A stretch of DNA of 64,000 bases, from NCBI GenBank assembly GCA_006503475.1, contig RSEH01000137.1:62001-126000 (forward strand). Direction: 5' to 3'. This document shows, in pieces, positions 19,522 through 30,300 of this stretch; position 1 is the stretch's first letter; each line of letters begins with the position of its first letter. The notes beneath the pieces are model-generated. The model saw nothing but the letters and a program-made list of their open reading frames with translations. It did no database searches and was not told where the DNA came from. This DNA comes from Stentor roeselii. Its lineage: Eukaryota > Ciliophora > Heterotrichea > Heterotrichida > Stentoridae. The translations under genes and the position numbers were made by a program.

Positions 19522-20835
19522 TCAATTATCTAGTTTATTCAAGTGAAATATTTTGATCAATTTGCCGTTTTCCCATATTCCTTGAATAAGATAATTATTC
19601 AAGGAAAGCCTCCCTTTCCCATGAAACTTTTGGTCCTTCCAGTAGCCTCTAAAGATGACGTTACCATCCTTAACATATATTCCTAGCCCATTAGGCTTTT
19701 GCTCCCTAATCATACCTATATAAAACTCATTTTTCCGATAAAATATTCTTTTAATCGTGTGAGCTTCATTAACTTTGATATTCGTTTCTATTTTATTTCT
19801 AATTTTATTTTTCTGATAAAGTTCTGTTTCATAGTTATTCCAGTTATAAACTCCTAGTTTTAATTTATTTTTACGCATAATACTTAAAATTCTTTTGTGA
19901 TATTTTTGATAATTTTCTAGATCTAATCTAATTCGTTCAATATGTTCTGGGCTATCAAAGATAGAATCATTCTTGGCTTTAGCCATTATTGATATATTAT
20001 AAAAATCCAAAACATCAGAATTTTCAATTTCATTTAGCACAGGTATCAAAAACTTACTATAAGTAAAAAATTCGGCAATAAAATTTCCATTTCTAAATAA
20101 TCTAACATTTCCTTTTATTTCTTCTGATTCAAAGTTTGCTTCTATTTTAAAGTTTTCAACAAAAACATCAAATTTTCCATGTTTTTCATCACAGTCAAAA
20201 TTTCCTTTGAACACGAATCCAGTATGTTTATATTTTTTTTTTGCCTGCCCATAAACAAATAGTCCGATGAAATTTCCTTTAAAAATGAATTGATCACTTT
20301 CGAAGTATCCTCGCCCTTTAATTTTATTATTTTCGAAGTTTCCGGAAAAAACGTAATTTTCATTCATTAGGATTCCAAAACCATGAGCAATTCTTCCATT
20401 TACTGTTTCTCCTAAATAAACTCCCTCTACTCGCTGCAATTCACTTATATTATTCAATTTTCTATTGATGACTTTCTCAAAAAATGATATTCTTTTAGGA
20501 AATCTTAAAACTGAATAATAGGAATCTGATGAATCATTATTAACTTCTTCGTATATTGATCCTTTTCTTATAAATTTATATGGAAAGTAAATAGTTAAAA
20601 TCGGTTCTTGTGTATATATACGTGATATAACCCCGTTTTTGAAAAATACTTCATAAGTTTTTGATACTATTGTTAAATTCCCCCTGCCTTCTGGACGGCC
20701 ATCGACCCAATTACTTTCAATCTTATAATTGTTACCTAATGATCGACTTAGTATCTCTCCTTTTATTATGCTAGATGTCTCTCGAAGTGATTCTGAATTT
20801 TTCATTTTATAATCGAATTGTCTATATTTTGACAA
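19522..20835 (-). CDS. MORN-repeat family protein (copy E, most diverged)
   Basis: A 437-residue open family member ending in TGA. The signature is present but altered (Y-K-I-E-S-N-W-V-D-G-R-P-E-G-R), followed by Y-F-P-Y-K-F, V-I-N-R-K-L-N-N-I, the central repeats (F-S-G-N-F, F-K-G-N-F twice) and C-terminal Y-I-G-M-I-R-E-Q-K-P-N-G-L-G and F-R-G-Y-W-K-D-Q-K-F-H-G-K-G. The internal helical linker is longer and highly charged (residues ~295-330, with R-I-R-L-D-L-E-N-Y-Q-K). It is separated from the other copies by the seven-TM gene, which fits an older duplication. Single exon. Confidence 0.87.
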   Translation of the reverse strand: MSKYRQFDYKMKNSESLRETSSIIKGEILSRSLGNNYKIESNWVDGRPEGRGNLTIVSKTYEVFFKNGVISRIYTQEPILTIYFPYKFIRKGSIYEEVNNDSSDSYYSVLRFPKRISFFEKVINRKLNNISELQRVEGVYLGETVNGRIAHGFGILMNENYVFSGNFENNKIKGRGYFESDQFIFKGNFIGLFVYGQAKKKYKHTGFVFKGNFDCDEKHGKFDVFVENFKIEANFESEEIKGNVRLFRNGNFIAEFFTYSKFLIPVLNEIENSDVLDFYNISIMAKAKNDSIFDSPEHIERIRLDLENYQKYHKRILSIMRKNKLKLGVYNWNNYETELYQKNKIRNKIETNIKVNEAHTIKRIFYRKNEFYIGMIREQKPNGLGIYVKDGNVIFRGYWKDQKFHGKGRLSLNNYLIQGIWENGKLIKIFHLNKLDN

Positions 20836-21711
20836 AACTATTATTTTCTCTGGGATTATTTTATAATCTTTGGTATCTTGAATAGATTATTATATGATAT
20901 ACCTATTTCTGTGTTAATTTATAAACTGGTTATATTTTTCTAATTTTGATAGTTAAATACTCCGAATAAGGAATCAAATCTTTAAAAGATATATTTCATT
21001 ATCTTTCTATATCAAGAAATTTCTGTTTCAGAATACTGCACAAAGATATTTGATGAAAAGAATCTTGTTTAGATTAACTAAAAAATAAAAATCATTTCAT
21101 TTCAATATAGTTCATATAATAATAAAATATTTTAAAGCATTCTCTAGATACATAAATTTGTTATATTAATTTTACACTTTAACCTGCACATAGGATAAGT
21201 TAATTGGTTTAATCATCAAAACTAATTTAAGATTAGTAAGTTGATATTGATAAAAAATCAATTTAAATTTGGTTCAAACTACTTGAAACAATTTAATTTA
21301 AACGAATAATCTTATCAATTGATTATAGATCTGAATTAATATCAATAGTAATTCCTATCATAAACAGTTTAGAATTCAGATGCAATTATAGGTTAATAGA
21401 CTTTACAAGTTTACACTAGAAATAAATCACTGCTAACTAAAACTCTTTATTATTTTCACTTTCTATATATTCATATTGAAAGCTAAAGAGTTTATAATTA
21501 ATAAACATATACAAGGCCCTAAATCATTACTATTAGAAATTATATTATTTTATATCTGAAAATGAAAGAACCTTAAATAAACAATAATAATCATCCCATT
21601 AACTTTCTATTCTTTAATCATCGAAAGTTTCATTCAAAAGAAATAAAATTCTTTTCTTGATCATAAAACCAGAAATTTAGCATATAAATACCCAATATTC
21701 AAGAAAAATAA
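20836..21711. other. AT-rich intergenic region, no gene seen
   Basis: About 880 bp between the start of MORN copy E and the stop of the CCCH gene, both on the minus strand. AT-rich throughout. It marks the edge of the accessory region; beyond it gene density rises. Confidence 0.6.
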
Positions 21712-22275
21712 CTAGTTTACGCATACCAGACATTTTCCTTGCTTCCTACATTCTTCAGCATCACATCCATAGACGTAACCTTTACAGCATTCACAGTTCA
21801 TGGACGCGGGATACCACTCTTGAACTCTTTCATAATCCTTGATCTTCTGATCATCTACTGAGTGAGCGTATTCACAGAGACCTTTGATGATGCAATTTCC
21901 TGTTTCACTAAGGAATGGACAAAGTATATGTGAGTCAAATACTTCAGGTCCTTGTTCAAACTCAATCATTTCATTCATTAGCTGATTTATTTTCTCGAAA
22001 TCTCTGTCATCTTCTGGGTTACTCACCCTGACTTCCTGCATCTGATCTCTTGAAGGACAAGCCGCCAAATAGTTTTTGATCTCTGTAAAGACCTTCACGG
22101 GATCTTCATGATATGAGCCGGTGAAAGAAACAGCGAGTTGAAACTTGGGATTTTCATGAGAAAAGGGACAGTTGATCCTATCGCATTCGTAGTCATCCTC
22201 CCAAAACGAAGGGCAGTTTGGCTCAGTGGCTGAATCGACATACCACAGATTAAAACTTATTTCCTCTTCAGCCAT
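21712..22275 (-). CDS. CCCH-type zinc-finger protein
   Basis: A 187-residue protein with two CCCH fingers. The second is canonical, C-x8-C-x5-C-x3-H (C-P-F-L-S-E-T-G-N-C ... C-E-Y-A-H). The first (C-P-S-F-W-E-D-D-Y-E-C-x4-C-P-F-S-H) has a longer first spacing. A cysteine-rich tail (N-C-E-C-C-x6-C-x4-C-x4-C-x2-C) may bind further metal. Many CCCH proteins bind RNA and control mRNA stability or processing, so that is a reasonable guess, but the protein is acidic overall, unlike many RNA binders. Single exon, TAG stop. Confidence 0.82.
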   Translation of the reverse strand: MAEEEISFNLWYVDSATEPNCPSFWEDDYECDRINCPFSHENPKFQLAVSFTGSYHEDPVKVFTEIKNYLAACPSRDQMQEVRVSNPEDDRDFEKINQLMNEMIEFEQGPEVFDSHILCPFLSETGNCIIKGLCEYAHSVDDQKIKDYERVQEWYPASMNCECCKGYVYGCDAEECRKQGKCLVCVN

Positions 22276-22541
22276 ATATATTCGAACTAAAATTCAACTA
22301 TTTAATGGTTTACCCCTCAGATTTTCAATCCTAGCAAGAACTTTTCCTGATAACTGAAAAGATTCTTGAGAAATCACTTTTTCCTTTTATTTTCAGCTAT
22401 TTTTCTAATAATTTCTTAATTTTCATTAAAATCATTACTTTCAAGCTCCTGGAAGTTCTTTTCAGTTTTCGGGTGATTTTTTCAAGTTTTTTACCTTTCC
22501 CATAAGTTTTAAAGAAAATCGTTAATATGACTTAGATTTAT

Positions 22542-23081
22542 TCAATCTTCTACTTCTTTCTGCATATACGACGAAATATGCCAAGAGCCTAAACAAGTGA
22601 TAAGCGTTATGAGGACCAAGCCAACAAAAATCAAAGCAAAAACTCCGAAATAAACCATGAAGATGATAGTAGCAAGCATCCAACCTTCATAAAAGTCATC
22701 TTTGCATTCACTTGAATCGTTGTAAGTCCAAACCATGCCAACCAGCATCCAAAGGAATAAGAAAGAATGGACCAGGGTGTTAACTGCAAATGAAACAGAA
22801 CCGATTCCAGGCTTTTGTCGAAAGCCCACAGCGAGAATTTCAGTTGCGAGTAAAAATAAAGCGTGGAAGGCCATTATTGCTGCTAGAACTGAAATCCAAA
22901 TTCTTAAAGGTTCGTCACAGTCGTTTGAGGTTATCATTAAAACGAACACTGAACCGCCTATCTGAGTATTTCTTACTATTGCCATATCGATTGTCATTAA
23001 AACTACTGCGAAAAAGGTTCTTAATCCACCTTTTTGCTCTTTTTCGAATTCTTTTTCGATTAGTTCGTCTTCGTCTTCCAT
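22542..23081 (-). CDS. four-transmembrane protein of unknown function
   Basis: A 179-residue protein with an acidic cytoplasmic-type N terminus (E-D-E-D-E-L-I-E-K-E-F) and four hydrophobic segments at about residues 21-50, 58-85, 94-118 and 130-163. Two cysteines in loops (N-D-C-D and S-E-C-K) could pair on the outside. The layout resembles tetraspan/claudin-like membrane proteins, but no family motif is visible. The start codon lies 13 bp from the start codon of the divergent SET-domain gene. Confidence 0.75.
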   Translation of the reverse strand: MEDEDELIEKEFEKEQKGGLRTFFAVVLMTIDMAIVRNTQIGGSVFVLMITSNDCDEPLRIWISVLAAIMAFHALFLLATEILAVGFRQKPGIGSVSFAVNTLVHSFLFLWMLVGMVWTYNDSSECKDDFYEGWMLATIIFMVYFGVFALIFVGLVLITLITCLGSWHISSYMQKEVED

Positions 23082-23094
23082 TGTTTTATAAACT

Positions 23095-24303
23095 ATGATG
23101 AGGATCTTGGTTTTGATAATGACAGCTAAGGCTTTTCAAGTACCAGTTTTTGTTAGTAAGAGCCAACTTTCAGAATTCTTCAACACCCTCGAAAACCTAA
23201 ACGTAAAAGCTCGTCGATTCGAAAACAGAGGTATCGGCCTAATGTTAAAAAACGACTCAAAATCCTCAGAAACAATATTTTGCATAAAAGAAGATTTCAT
23301 CCTAAAACCCGACAGCCCCTGGGAAGGTTCAAACTTTTTATCCGGTCTAAACCAAATCGAGAAGCTTTCATCAAGAATAATATTCGAGCGAATAATCGGC
23401 ACAAAAGACCGTTTTTTCCACATTTACGCGAATTCCTTGCCAAGTTCTCTTCCCAGTCCTTTATTCTGGAGCCAAAACTCCTGGAATCTCTTAGAAAAGT
23501 TTTCCTTATTCAAAGACCTTAAAGAAAATCTAAACCTTTCATCAAGTTACACAAAGATTCGAACAGCTTTTCAAAAAATCCATTCAATAAACGAGTTAGT
23601 TCTTAAAACAGAAATAATCGACTGGGGACTGAGAATCGTGCTTTCCAGGTACTTGAGCTTTGTAGAGCCTGAAATCGGCGAAGTGAAAGTTTTGGCTCCT
23701 TTTTTGGACCTGGCTAATCATTGGCCCAGGGCGGATACGGCGGATTTCAGGTCTTTTGAGAAGAATAATGATACTTTTTGCATTAAATCTCCTTTTAAAA
23801 GAAAGGCTGGGCAGGAACTTTTTGTTGATTATGGGGCTTATGAAAGTCAGAACTTTTTTCTTAGGTATTTGATTGGACACAAAAAAAATCCTAATGATTT
23901 GATTCTTTTTAAACTTAAAACTAAGGACTTGGAAAGTCTTTCCTTTCAGTTGCAGTCTTCAAGGGTTAACTTTGAATTAATTCAAAGACTTACGCAGGAA
24001 GATGGAAGTTTTGTTAAGATTGATAAAAATTTTCAAGAGTTTTTTAAGAAAAATAGAGGAAGTAAAAAGGCTTCGGCTATCATGAAAGCGGTTTTTTTTT
24101 ATAGGAAGAACTTTGAGAAATTTAGGAGTTCGAAAAAAGTGCCTGGGTTAAGGGAAGCGCGGAGATACATTCCTTACAATTTAGAAGAAAAATCAATAAT
24201 GGACTTCCTAATCTCATCCCGTGAAAGTCTTTACCTTCACCAGCAAGCAATCGACCAAGAGTTAATCCATCTTTTCCACTCCTCCCTGCTAACCACTACC
24301 TAA
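23095..24303 (+). CDS. SET-domain protein of the SETD3/RuBisCO-LSMT type
   Basis: A 402-residue protein. The split SET domain shows R-G-I-G-L near residue 47, A-P-F-L-D-L-A-N-H-W-P near residue 202 (the N-H that contacts S-adenosylmethionine) and G-Q-E-L-F-V-D-Y-G near residue 240 with the catalytic-site tyrosine. The C-terminal half is helical, as in the substrate-binding domain of the LSMT/SETD3 family, which methylates lysine or histidine of non-histone proteins such as actin. The N terminus (M-M-R-I-L-V-L-I-M-T-A-K-A-F) looks like a signal peptide or targeting peptide, unusual for this family. If the start is the third methionine at 23125, most of it disappears. Only 13 bp separate it from the divergent gene. 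A C-rich tract follows its stop codon. Confidence 0.85.
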   Translation: MMRILVLIMTAKAFQVPVFVSKSQLSEFFNTLENLNVKARRFENRGIGLMLKNDSKSSETIFCIKEDFILKPDSPWEGSNFLSGLNQIEKLSSRIIFERIIGTKDRFFHIYANSLPSSLPSPLFWSQNSWNLLEKFSLFKDLKENLNLSSSYTKIRTAFQKIHSINELVLKTEIIDWGLRIVLSRYLSFVEPEIGEVKVLAPFLDLANHWPRADTADFRSFEKNNDTFCIKSPFKRKAGQELFVDYGAYESQNFFLRYLIGHKKNPNDLILFKLKTKDLESLSFQLQSSRVNFELIQRLTQEDGSFVKIDKNFQEFFKKNRGSKKASAIMKAVFFYRKNFEKFRSSKKVPGLREARRYIPYNLEEKSIMDFLISSRESLYLHQQAIDQELIHLFHSSLLTTT

Positions 24304-24345
24304 CCCTTCCCCTCCCTCCCTCCCCTCCCCCTCCCTTCCCCTCCC
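24304..24345. repeat. C-run tract (G-quadruplex-type on minus strand)
   Basis: Starting just after the stop of the SET gene, 42 bp are almost only C and T, with nine C runs of 3-5 bases separated by one or two bases (from 24304 to 24345). The minus strand thus carries nine consecutive G runs, far beyond the four needed for a G-quadruplex. It lies 51 bp upstream of the dynein start codon. Confidence 0.85.
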
Positions 24346-24386
24346 ACTCCAAACAAAAAATCCCATCAAACAGTTATCCATCATTC

Positions 24387-24396
24387 TATTATAAAT
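24387..24396 (+). promoter_or_regulatory. TATA-like element next to the dynein start codon
   Basis: The ten bases directly before the dynein ATG read tattataaat. A similar ttttataaa lies before the SET gene start. If this is a real TATA element the 5' untranslated leader would have to be downstream of the ATG, so it may instead be a general A/T-rich start-codon context. Confidence 0.25.
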
Positions 24397-27300
24397 ATGG
24401 ATGGAACCAGTCGTAAACAACGAGGAATCTACTCAGAAGTCTTAGTTCCCGAAGAAACCGCCGAGCTTCAACCGACAGCGGCAGTGGGTCCAGCCTCGAA
24501 GGTGACGACTCACCCAGTGCAAAAAATTCCAAGAGTGCGCGGGTTGAACAAGCGAAAAGATTCTCATCAAAACGAGTTGCCTTCAATTGGTGAGTCTTCA
24601 GGAGGCATTTATTCTAAAAAGCGCCCAGGCGTCGCTGATGTCGATCCCAAGGTTTTTGAACCCTTTGTACCTATTCCTGGAAGAACTCCGAGAAAAGTCG
24701 TCATCGACAGGCAAAAAAAACTCTTCGCTTCGCTCAGAATTGAAGATTTACTTAAAGAACAGGGAATTGAGTATACTAAACCTATTGATGCTTGGCTTCA
24801 ACTTGAACCTTTTGATGATGATGAGTTTAATGTTAGGAATCCACAGGAATGGATTCAACTTGGGTTCTCTGATACGAAGTTTGAAAAAGTTCCTGCTCTT
24901 GGATTGCAACAAAGTGCTAATGATCCGGATATGTTTTATTGGAGACCTGTTTTGATTTGTGAATATGACTCTGAAGTCAAGGTCTTCAAAGGAAACTGGG
25001 ACGATGCCAGTAAACGCGAAGTAGACCTCTCTAAAGTAAACCTTTTATTCCTAGCAGAAGACCCATACATCTTCGCCCGTCGAGTAGCCGAAGCCCACAA
25101 GCAGCGAAGACTAGCTGAAAACCTAATAAAATACAACTTTTTCATCGACAACATGCCAACCGAAGAAATCCACACATTAGACTCTGACCAGAAAATCCGT
25201 CTAGTGACAAAGGCCACAAATGTAAAATACATGAACAAAAGTTTAAACCCTGAAAACTCGCCCTTAGTCTACGAAGTCTGCCTTGACTTCGCACGAACAA
25301 TGAACAAAATAATCTACGAAAAATACGGAACTGACTCAGACTTAAAAGAAGAAGTTCAAAATGCCCTTCCATTTACTTCAGAAGTCCCAGAATACGGAAT
25401 GGTTCAGATCCCAAGACATGAATTTCCTGAACAATTCAGCAACTTTTGCTTTAACTCATTGTACATCAAGGAAGAAGTCATTCTTTCACTGGATAAAATA
25501 AAAGAACAGTGCATCTTAGCAAGTGAACGCGAAATTTTTAACACGAACTTCGCGAAAACGATGAGACTTGAAGAGTTTCGGCAGATTGAATCTGGAGCGA
25601 TAAGTCAAGTGGCTTTATACCTGAATACCTGGAAGGATCATATTCAAAGTATCATTCAGTCTTCTTTTCAAGATGTGGGAAAAGGCTGGTTTAATTTACA
25701 TGAAACTGCGAAAGAAACTTATGAGTTTGGAAAGTTGAAGAAATATTTAACGATGGTAAAAATCATGATGCAGGACACTTTATTCACTCTTACTCATCGA
25801 TCTTTGCATAAGTTTGTAGAAGCTGTTCGAAGGTATATTCCTTCAGAAGTTGTGATCACTTCACCGAAAGAAGTCAGTAACTCTTTTGAACTCACTACAG
25901 AGGAAATGATGATCGACCCTGAACATGCGAGGAATAATCCACCTATTCCTTTGATTGCTATTGATATATTGAAAGGAGGGAAAATGTTCACTTATAGCAC
26001 TAAACCCAAACAGGTTGTGGAAAAAACGAAACAGGTTTTTGAGGAAGGACTGAAAAAAATTGAAGGAATACCTACTATTGAAGAAGTTGTTATGGAACAT
26101 TTGTTTAAAAAGCAAAATGGAGGGTCGAATCTTAAAACTCCTAGACTGCCTAATGAGGAACCGAAACCTCCGGTTGATAAGAAAGGCGGGAAATTACCGG
26201 ATGAAAATACTTGGGTATGGGATTTGAGGGAAGAGGTTATTAAGATTATGAGGACAGCCATTCAACCCTTAAAAAAATACATAAAAGTCTACGACCGCTA
26301 CGAAGACCTAATGAACCTAAACGCAGACACCTACTTAAAATCCTTAATGCAAGACGAAGGTCAAGAACTAGGAGTAGAAGAGCTAAAAGAAGAAATCACA
26401 AAACACCAAGAACTCGAAAAAAAAATCCTCGAAGAAATTCCCGAAATAATCCGAGTCTCCTGTTTCGAAGTCCACTGCAAAGAAGTCCGTAACACCCTAG
26501 CCGGAAAGCACATAAGTTTCGTGAAGCACCTAATCGAGATGATAGCCCAAAAAGCAAGAGACGCGACAGTAAAAATGCTTGAAGAATTCCGTAAAATGCA
26601 AAGAGAAATCAACCGTCCTCCAAAAGACATCGAAGAACTAACAGAAATAAAAGACTTTATCTCAAGAGTTCCTGTCGAAATCGAAAAAATGAAGCAAGAA
26701 ATCGAACAAAACATGTCAACTTTCGGAGTCCTTGAAAAATTTCAATATCGCTTCACAAATGACGACATGAATAAAAAATGGGAACTTTTCGGTTTTCCTA
26801 AAAAAACCGCTGAGATGAACTCAGCGAAAAATGAAGAACTTGAGAAGTTAAAAGTTGTGTTTCAAGAAGGAATGGCTAATGAACAAGAAGACTTCAAAAG
26901 TGCAATTGAAGACCTGGAGAGCATTGTTAAGTCTTTCGTAAATCAATCTGATATCACTTCTTACAAAAAAAACTTTACCAATGTAGAAACTGTTAATAAA
27001 AGACTAGAAGATTGCATTAACCAAGCGAAAACTTTCAACCATCGAGAGTATTTATTCGGAATAGAAACAACTGACTACTCAGCAGTGCAACAATGTGCAA
27101 AAGACTTCAAACCTTACTCAGACCTATGGACTACAATTAACACCTGGTATGAAAGACACAATCACTGGATGCACGGCGAATGGGAAACCGTCAGTGGTCG
27201 AGAAATAGAAGAAACTGTTGAATCTTCTTCAAAAACTATCACGCAAGTCATCCGACATTTAAAAAATCGCGAAATTACCTCAGTTCTTCCAGTGGCTGAA

Positions 27301-30300
27301 AAAATTAAAGCTGATGTCGACTTCTTCAAACAATACGTGAAAGTCGCAGTGGCTTTAAGAAAACCAGGAATGAAAGACCGTCATTGGGACCAGATCTGCA
27401 ACAAGGTCGGCTTCGAGGTCAGACCGAAAGAAGGCTTTACTCTGACAACTGTCATCGAGTTAGGACTGAAGAAATACGAAGACTTCTGTGAAGAAGTCGG
27501 AGAAAGGGCTTATAAAGAATATCAAATCGAAACAAAACTTAATGAAATGGAAGCTGCTTGGGAAAAAGTTGATTTTGAAGTGTTGAATGCGAAGAATACT
27601 GATACTTTTATACTTGGAGGACTTGATAAGGTCCAGAATCTGCTTGATGAACATATGGTCGTTTCACAGGCTATGCAGTTCTCAGCATTTAAAAAACCTT
27701 TTGAGGATCGGATTGAGGATTGGGTGTCCACTTTGATGAGAGTTCTTGATATCTTGGACCAGTGGTCGAAATGCCAGGTTAATTGGATGTACCTTCAACC
27801 TATCTTTGATTCTAAGGATATCATGAAACAACTGCCTAATGAATCGAAAAAATTCAGAAGTGTTGATGGAACCTGGAGACATACCATGAGTCAGGTAAAG
27901 GCAAATCCTAATGTCATTAAAACCTGCAAAAATGAAGGAAGACTTGAAGCTTTAAGAGAAGCTAATAGAAATTTAGAAGCGGTTCAAAAAGAACTGAATA
28001 ATTATCTAGAAACGAAAAGAGCTGCTTTTGCAAGGTTTTACTTTTTGTCGAATGATGACTTGCTTAGTATCTTATCTGAAACTAAAGACCCGACTCGTGT
28101 GCAGCCTCACTTGCGAAAGGTTTTTGAAAATATGAATTCTTTAGAGTTTCATGAAGATCATACTATTCACTCGATGTATTCTTGTGAAGGTGAACAAATC
28201 GGCTTTGTCAAACCTTTGAACCCGAAAGATAAACAAGTTGAGTTCTGGATGAGTGACTTGGAAGAAATGATGAAAATGAGTGTCAGGCAGGCCTTGAAGT
28301 TCAGCATTGATGACTATTTGAATAAGAAGAGAAATGATTGGGTTTTGATCCACCCTGGACAGTGCGTCTTGAACGGGTCACAGGTTCATTGGACCACTGA
28401 AGTCGAAGAAGCTATTGTGAAAGGTCTTCAGGGTGTTAAAGACTATCACAAGTTCTTGGATGATACTCTGATGGAAACTGTTAAACTTGTTAGAGGAAAT
28501 ATTTCAGTTCTTCAGTCTATTGCATTAGGAGCTCTTATTGTTATTGATGTGCATGCTAAAGACGTCATTCAGAGACTTATTGATAATAAAGTTGTTACTA
28601 TTGATGATTTTGATTGGATCGCTCAGCTTAGGTATTACTGGGAAGATGATGACTGCTTTGTTAAGTGCATTCAAACACGGTTTCCTTATGGGTATGAGTA
28701 TCTGGGGAATACACCGAGATTGGTCATTACCCCGCTTACTGATAAGTGCTATATGACTCTCATGGGAGCTCTTAACCTTGGCTTGGGAGGGGCGCCAGCA
28801 GGTCCCGCAGGAACAGGTAAGACCGAATCAGTAAAAGACTTATCAAAAGCCTTAGCAAAGCAAGTAGTAGTATTTAACTGTTCAGAAGACATGGACTACA
28901 TAATGGTCGGTAAATTTTTCAAAGGTCTCGCATCATCAGGTGCATGGGCATGTTTCGACGAGTTCAACAGAATCCAAATCGAGGTTCTATCAGTGATAGC
29001 TCAACAACTGCAAACCCTCTTCGAAAAAAAGCGACTTGGTGAATCAAAGTTCGAATTCGAAGGGTCTTCAATCGAACTGAAGCCAACATTTTCAGTCTTC
29101 ATCACAATGAACCCTGGTTACGCAGGCAGGACTGAACTTCCAGATAACTTAAAAGCGCTTTTTCGACCAGTGGCGATGATGGTTCCTGACTACGCGATGA
29201 TTGGAGAAATCATGCTTTATTCCTTCGGATTCACCAAGGCTCGTGAACTTGCCAAAAAAATGGTCGATACTTTTAAACTCAGCTCAGAACAACTGAGCTC
29301 TCAGGATCATTATGATTATGGCATGAGAGCTGTCAGGTCTGTCATTAACGCTGCTGGCCTTATCAAAAGAGCTGAACCTGATATGGATGAACAACAACTT
29401 CTTTTGAGGGCTTTGAGAGATGTGAATGTTCCGAAGTTTTTAAAGGATGATTTACCACTTTTTGAGTATATTATTATTGACTTGTTTCCAGGAGTTGAAA
29501 AACCGAATATTAATAGAAAACCTTTGGATTCGAGCATTGTTGAAACTTGTAATAATCTCAACTTGCAGCCTGAGCAGAGCTTTATTGAAAAAATTTACCA
29601 GTTGTATGATACTACGAAGGTTAGACATGGACTTATGATTGTCGGACCTACTGGAGGAGGAAAGACTTCGAATTATGAGGTTTTGTCGAAGGCTATGTCG
29701 GCTTTGAAAAATTTGGATCAGTTTGATGAGGTCTTTGTGCATACTTTGAACCCTAAGTCTATCACTATGGGACAGTTGTATGGAAAGTTTGATGAGTTGA
29801 CTCATGAATGGACAGACGGAATCCTCGCAGACCTGATCCGAAAATGTGTCCGCGACCAGCACAACCCTCCATTTACCAACAAGCACTGGGTGATGTTCGA
29901 CGGTCCAGTAGACGCCCTATGGATCGAAAACATGAACACAGTACTAGACGACAACAAAAAGCTTTGTTTAAATTCAGGTGAAATCATTCCTCTCTCAGCT
30001 CACATGACAATGATGTTCGAAGTCGAAGACCTGGCAGTAGCTTCTCCAGCAACAGTTTCCAGATGCGGCATGGTCTACATGGAGCCTGTTTCCCTCGGCT
30101 TGAATCCTCTCATCAAGTCCTGGCTGAAGACGCTTCCTCCAAAAGTGATGGAAAATTCCAGTCTTATCACGAAAATCGAGAGTTACTTCGAAGTTTACAT
30201 GACTCCTCTCATAAAATTTTTAAGAAAAAACATGCCAGAACCGGTTTCTTCTCAAGATAACAACTTATGTCAAAGTATTACAAGGATCTTGAACTGCTAT

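Noticed and set aside
28817-28831. A 15-nt GT...AG interval in the dynein gene as an intron
   Set aside because: Removing it would delete the Walker A lysine and threonine of AAA1, which are essential, so it is coding.
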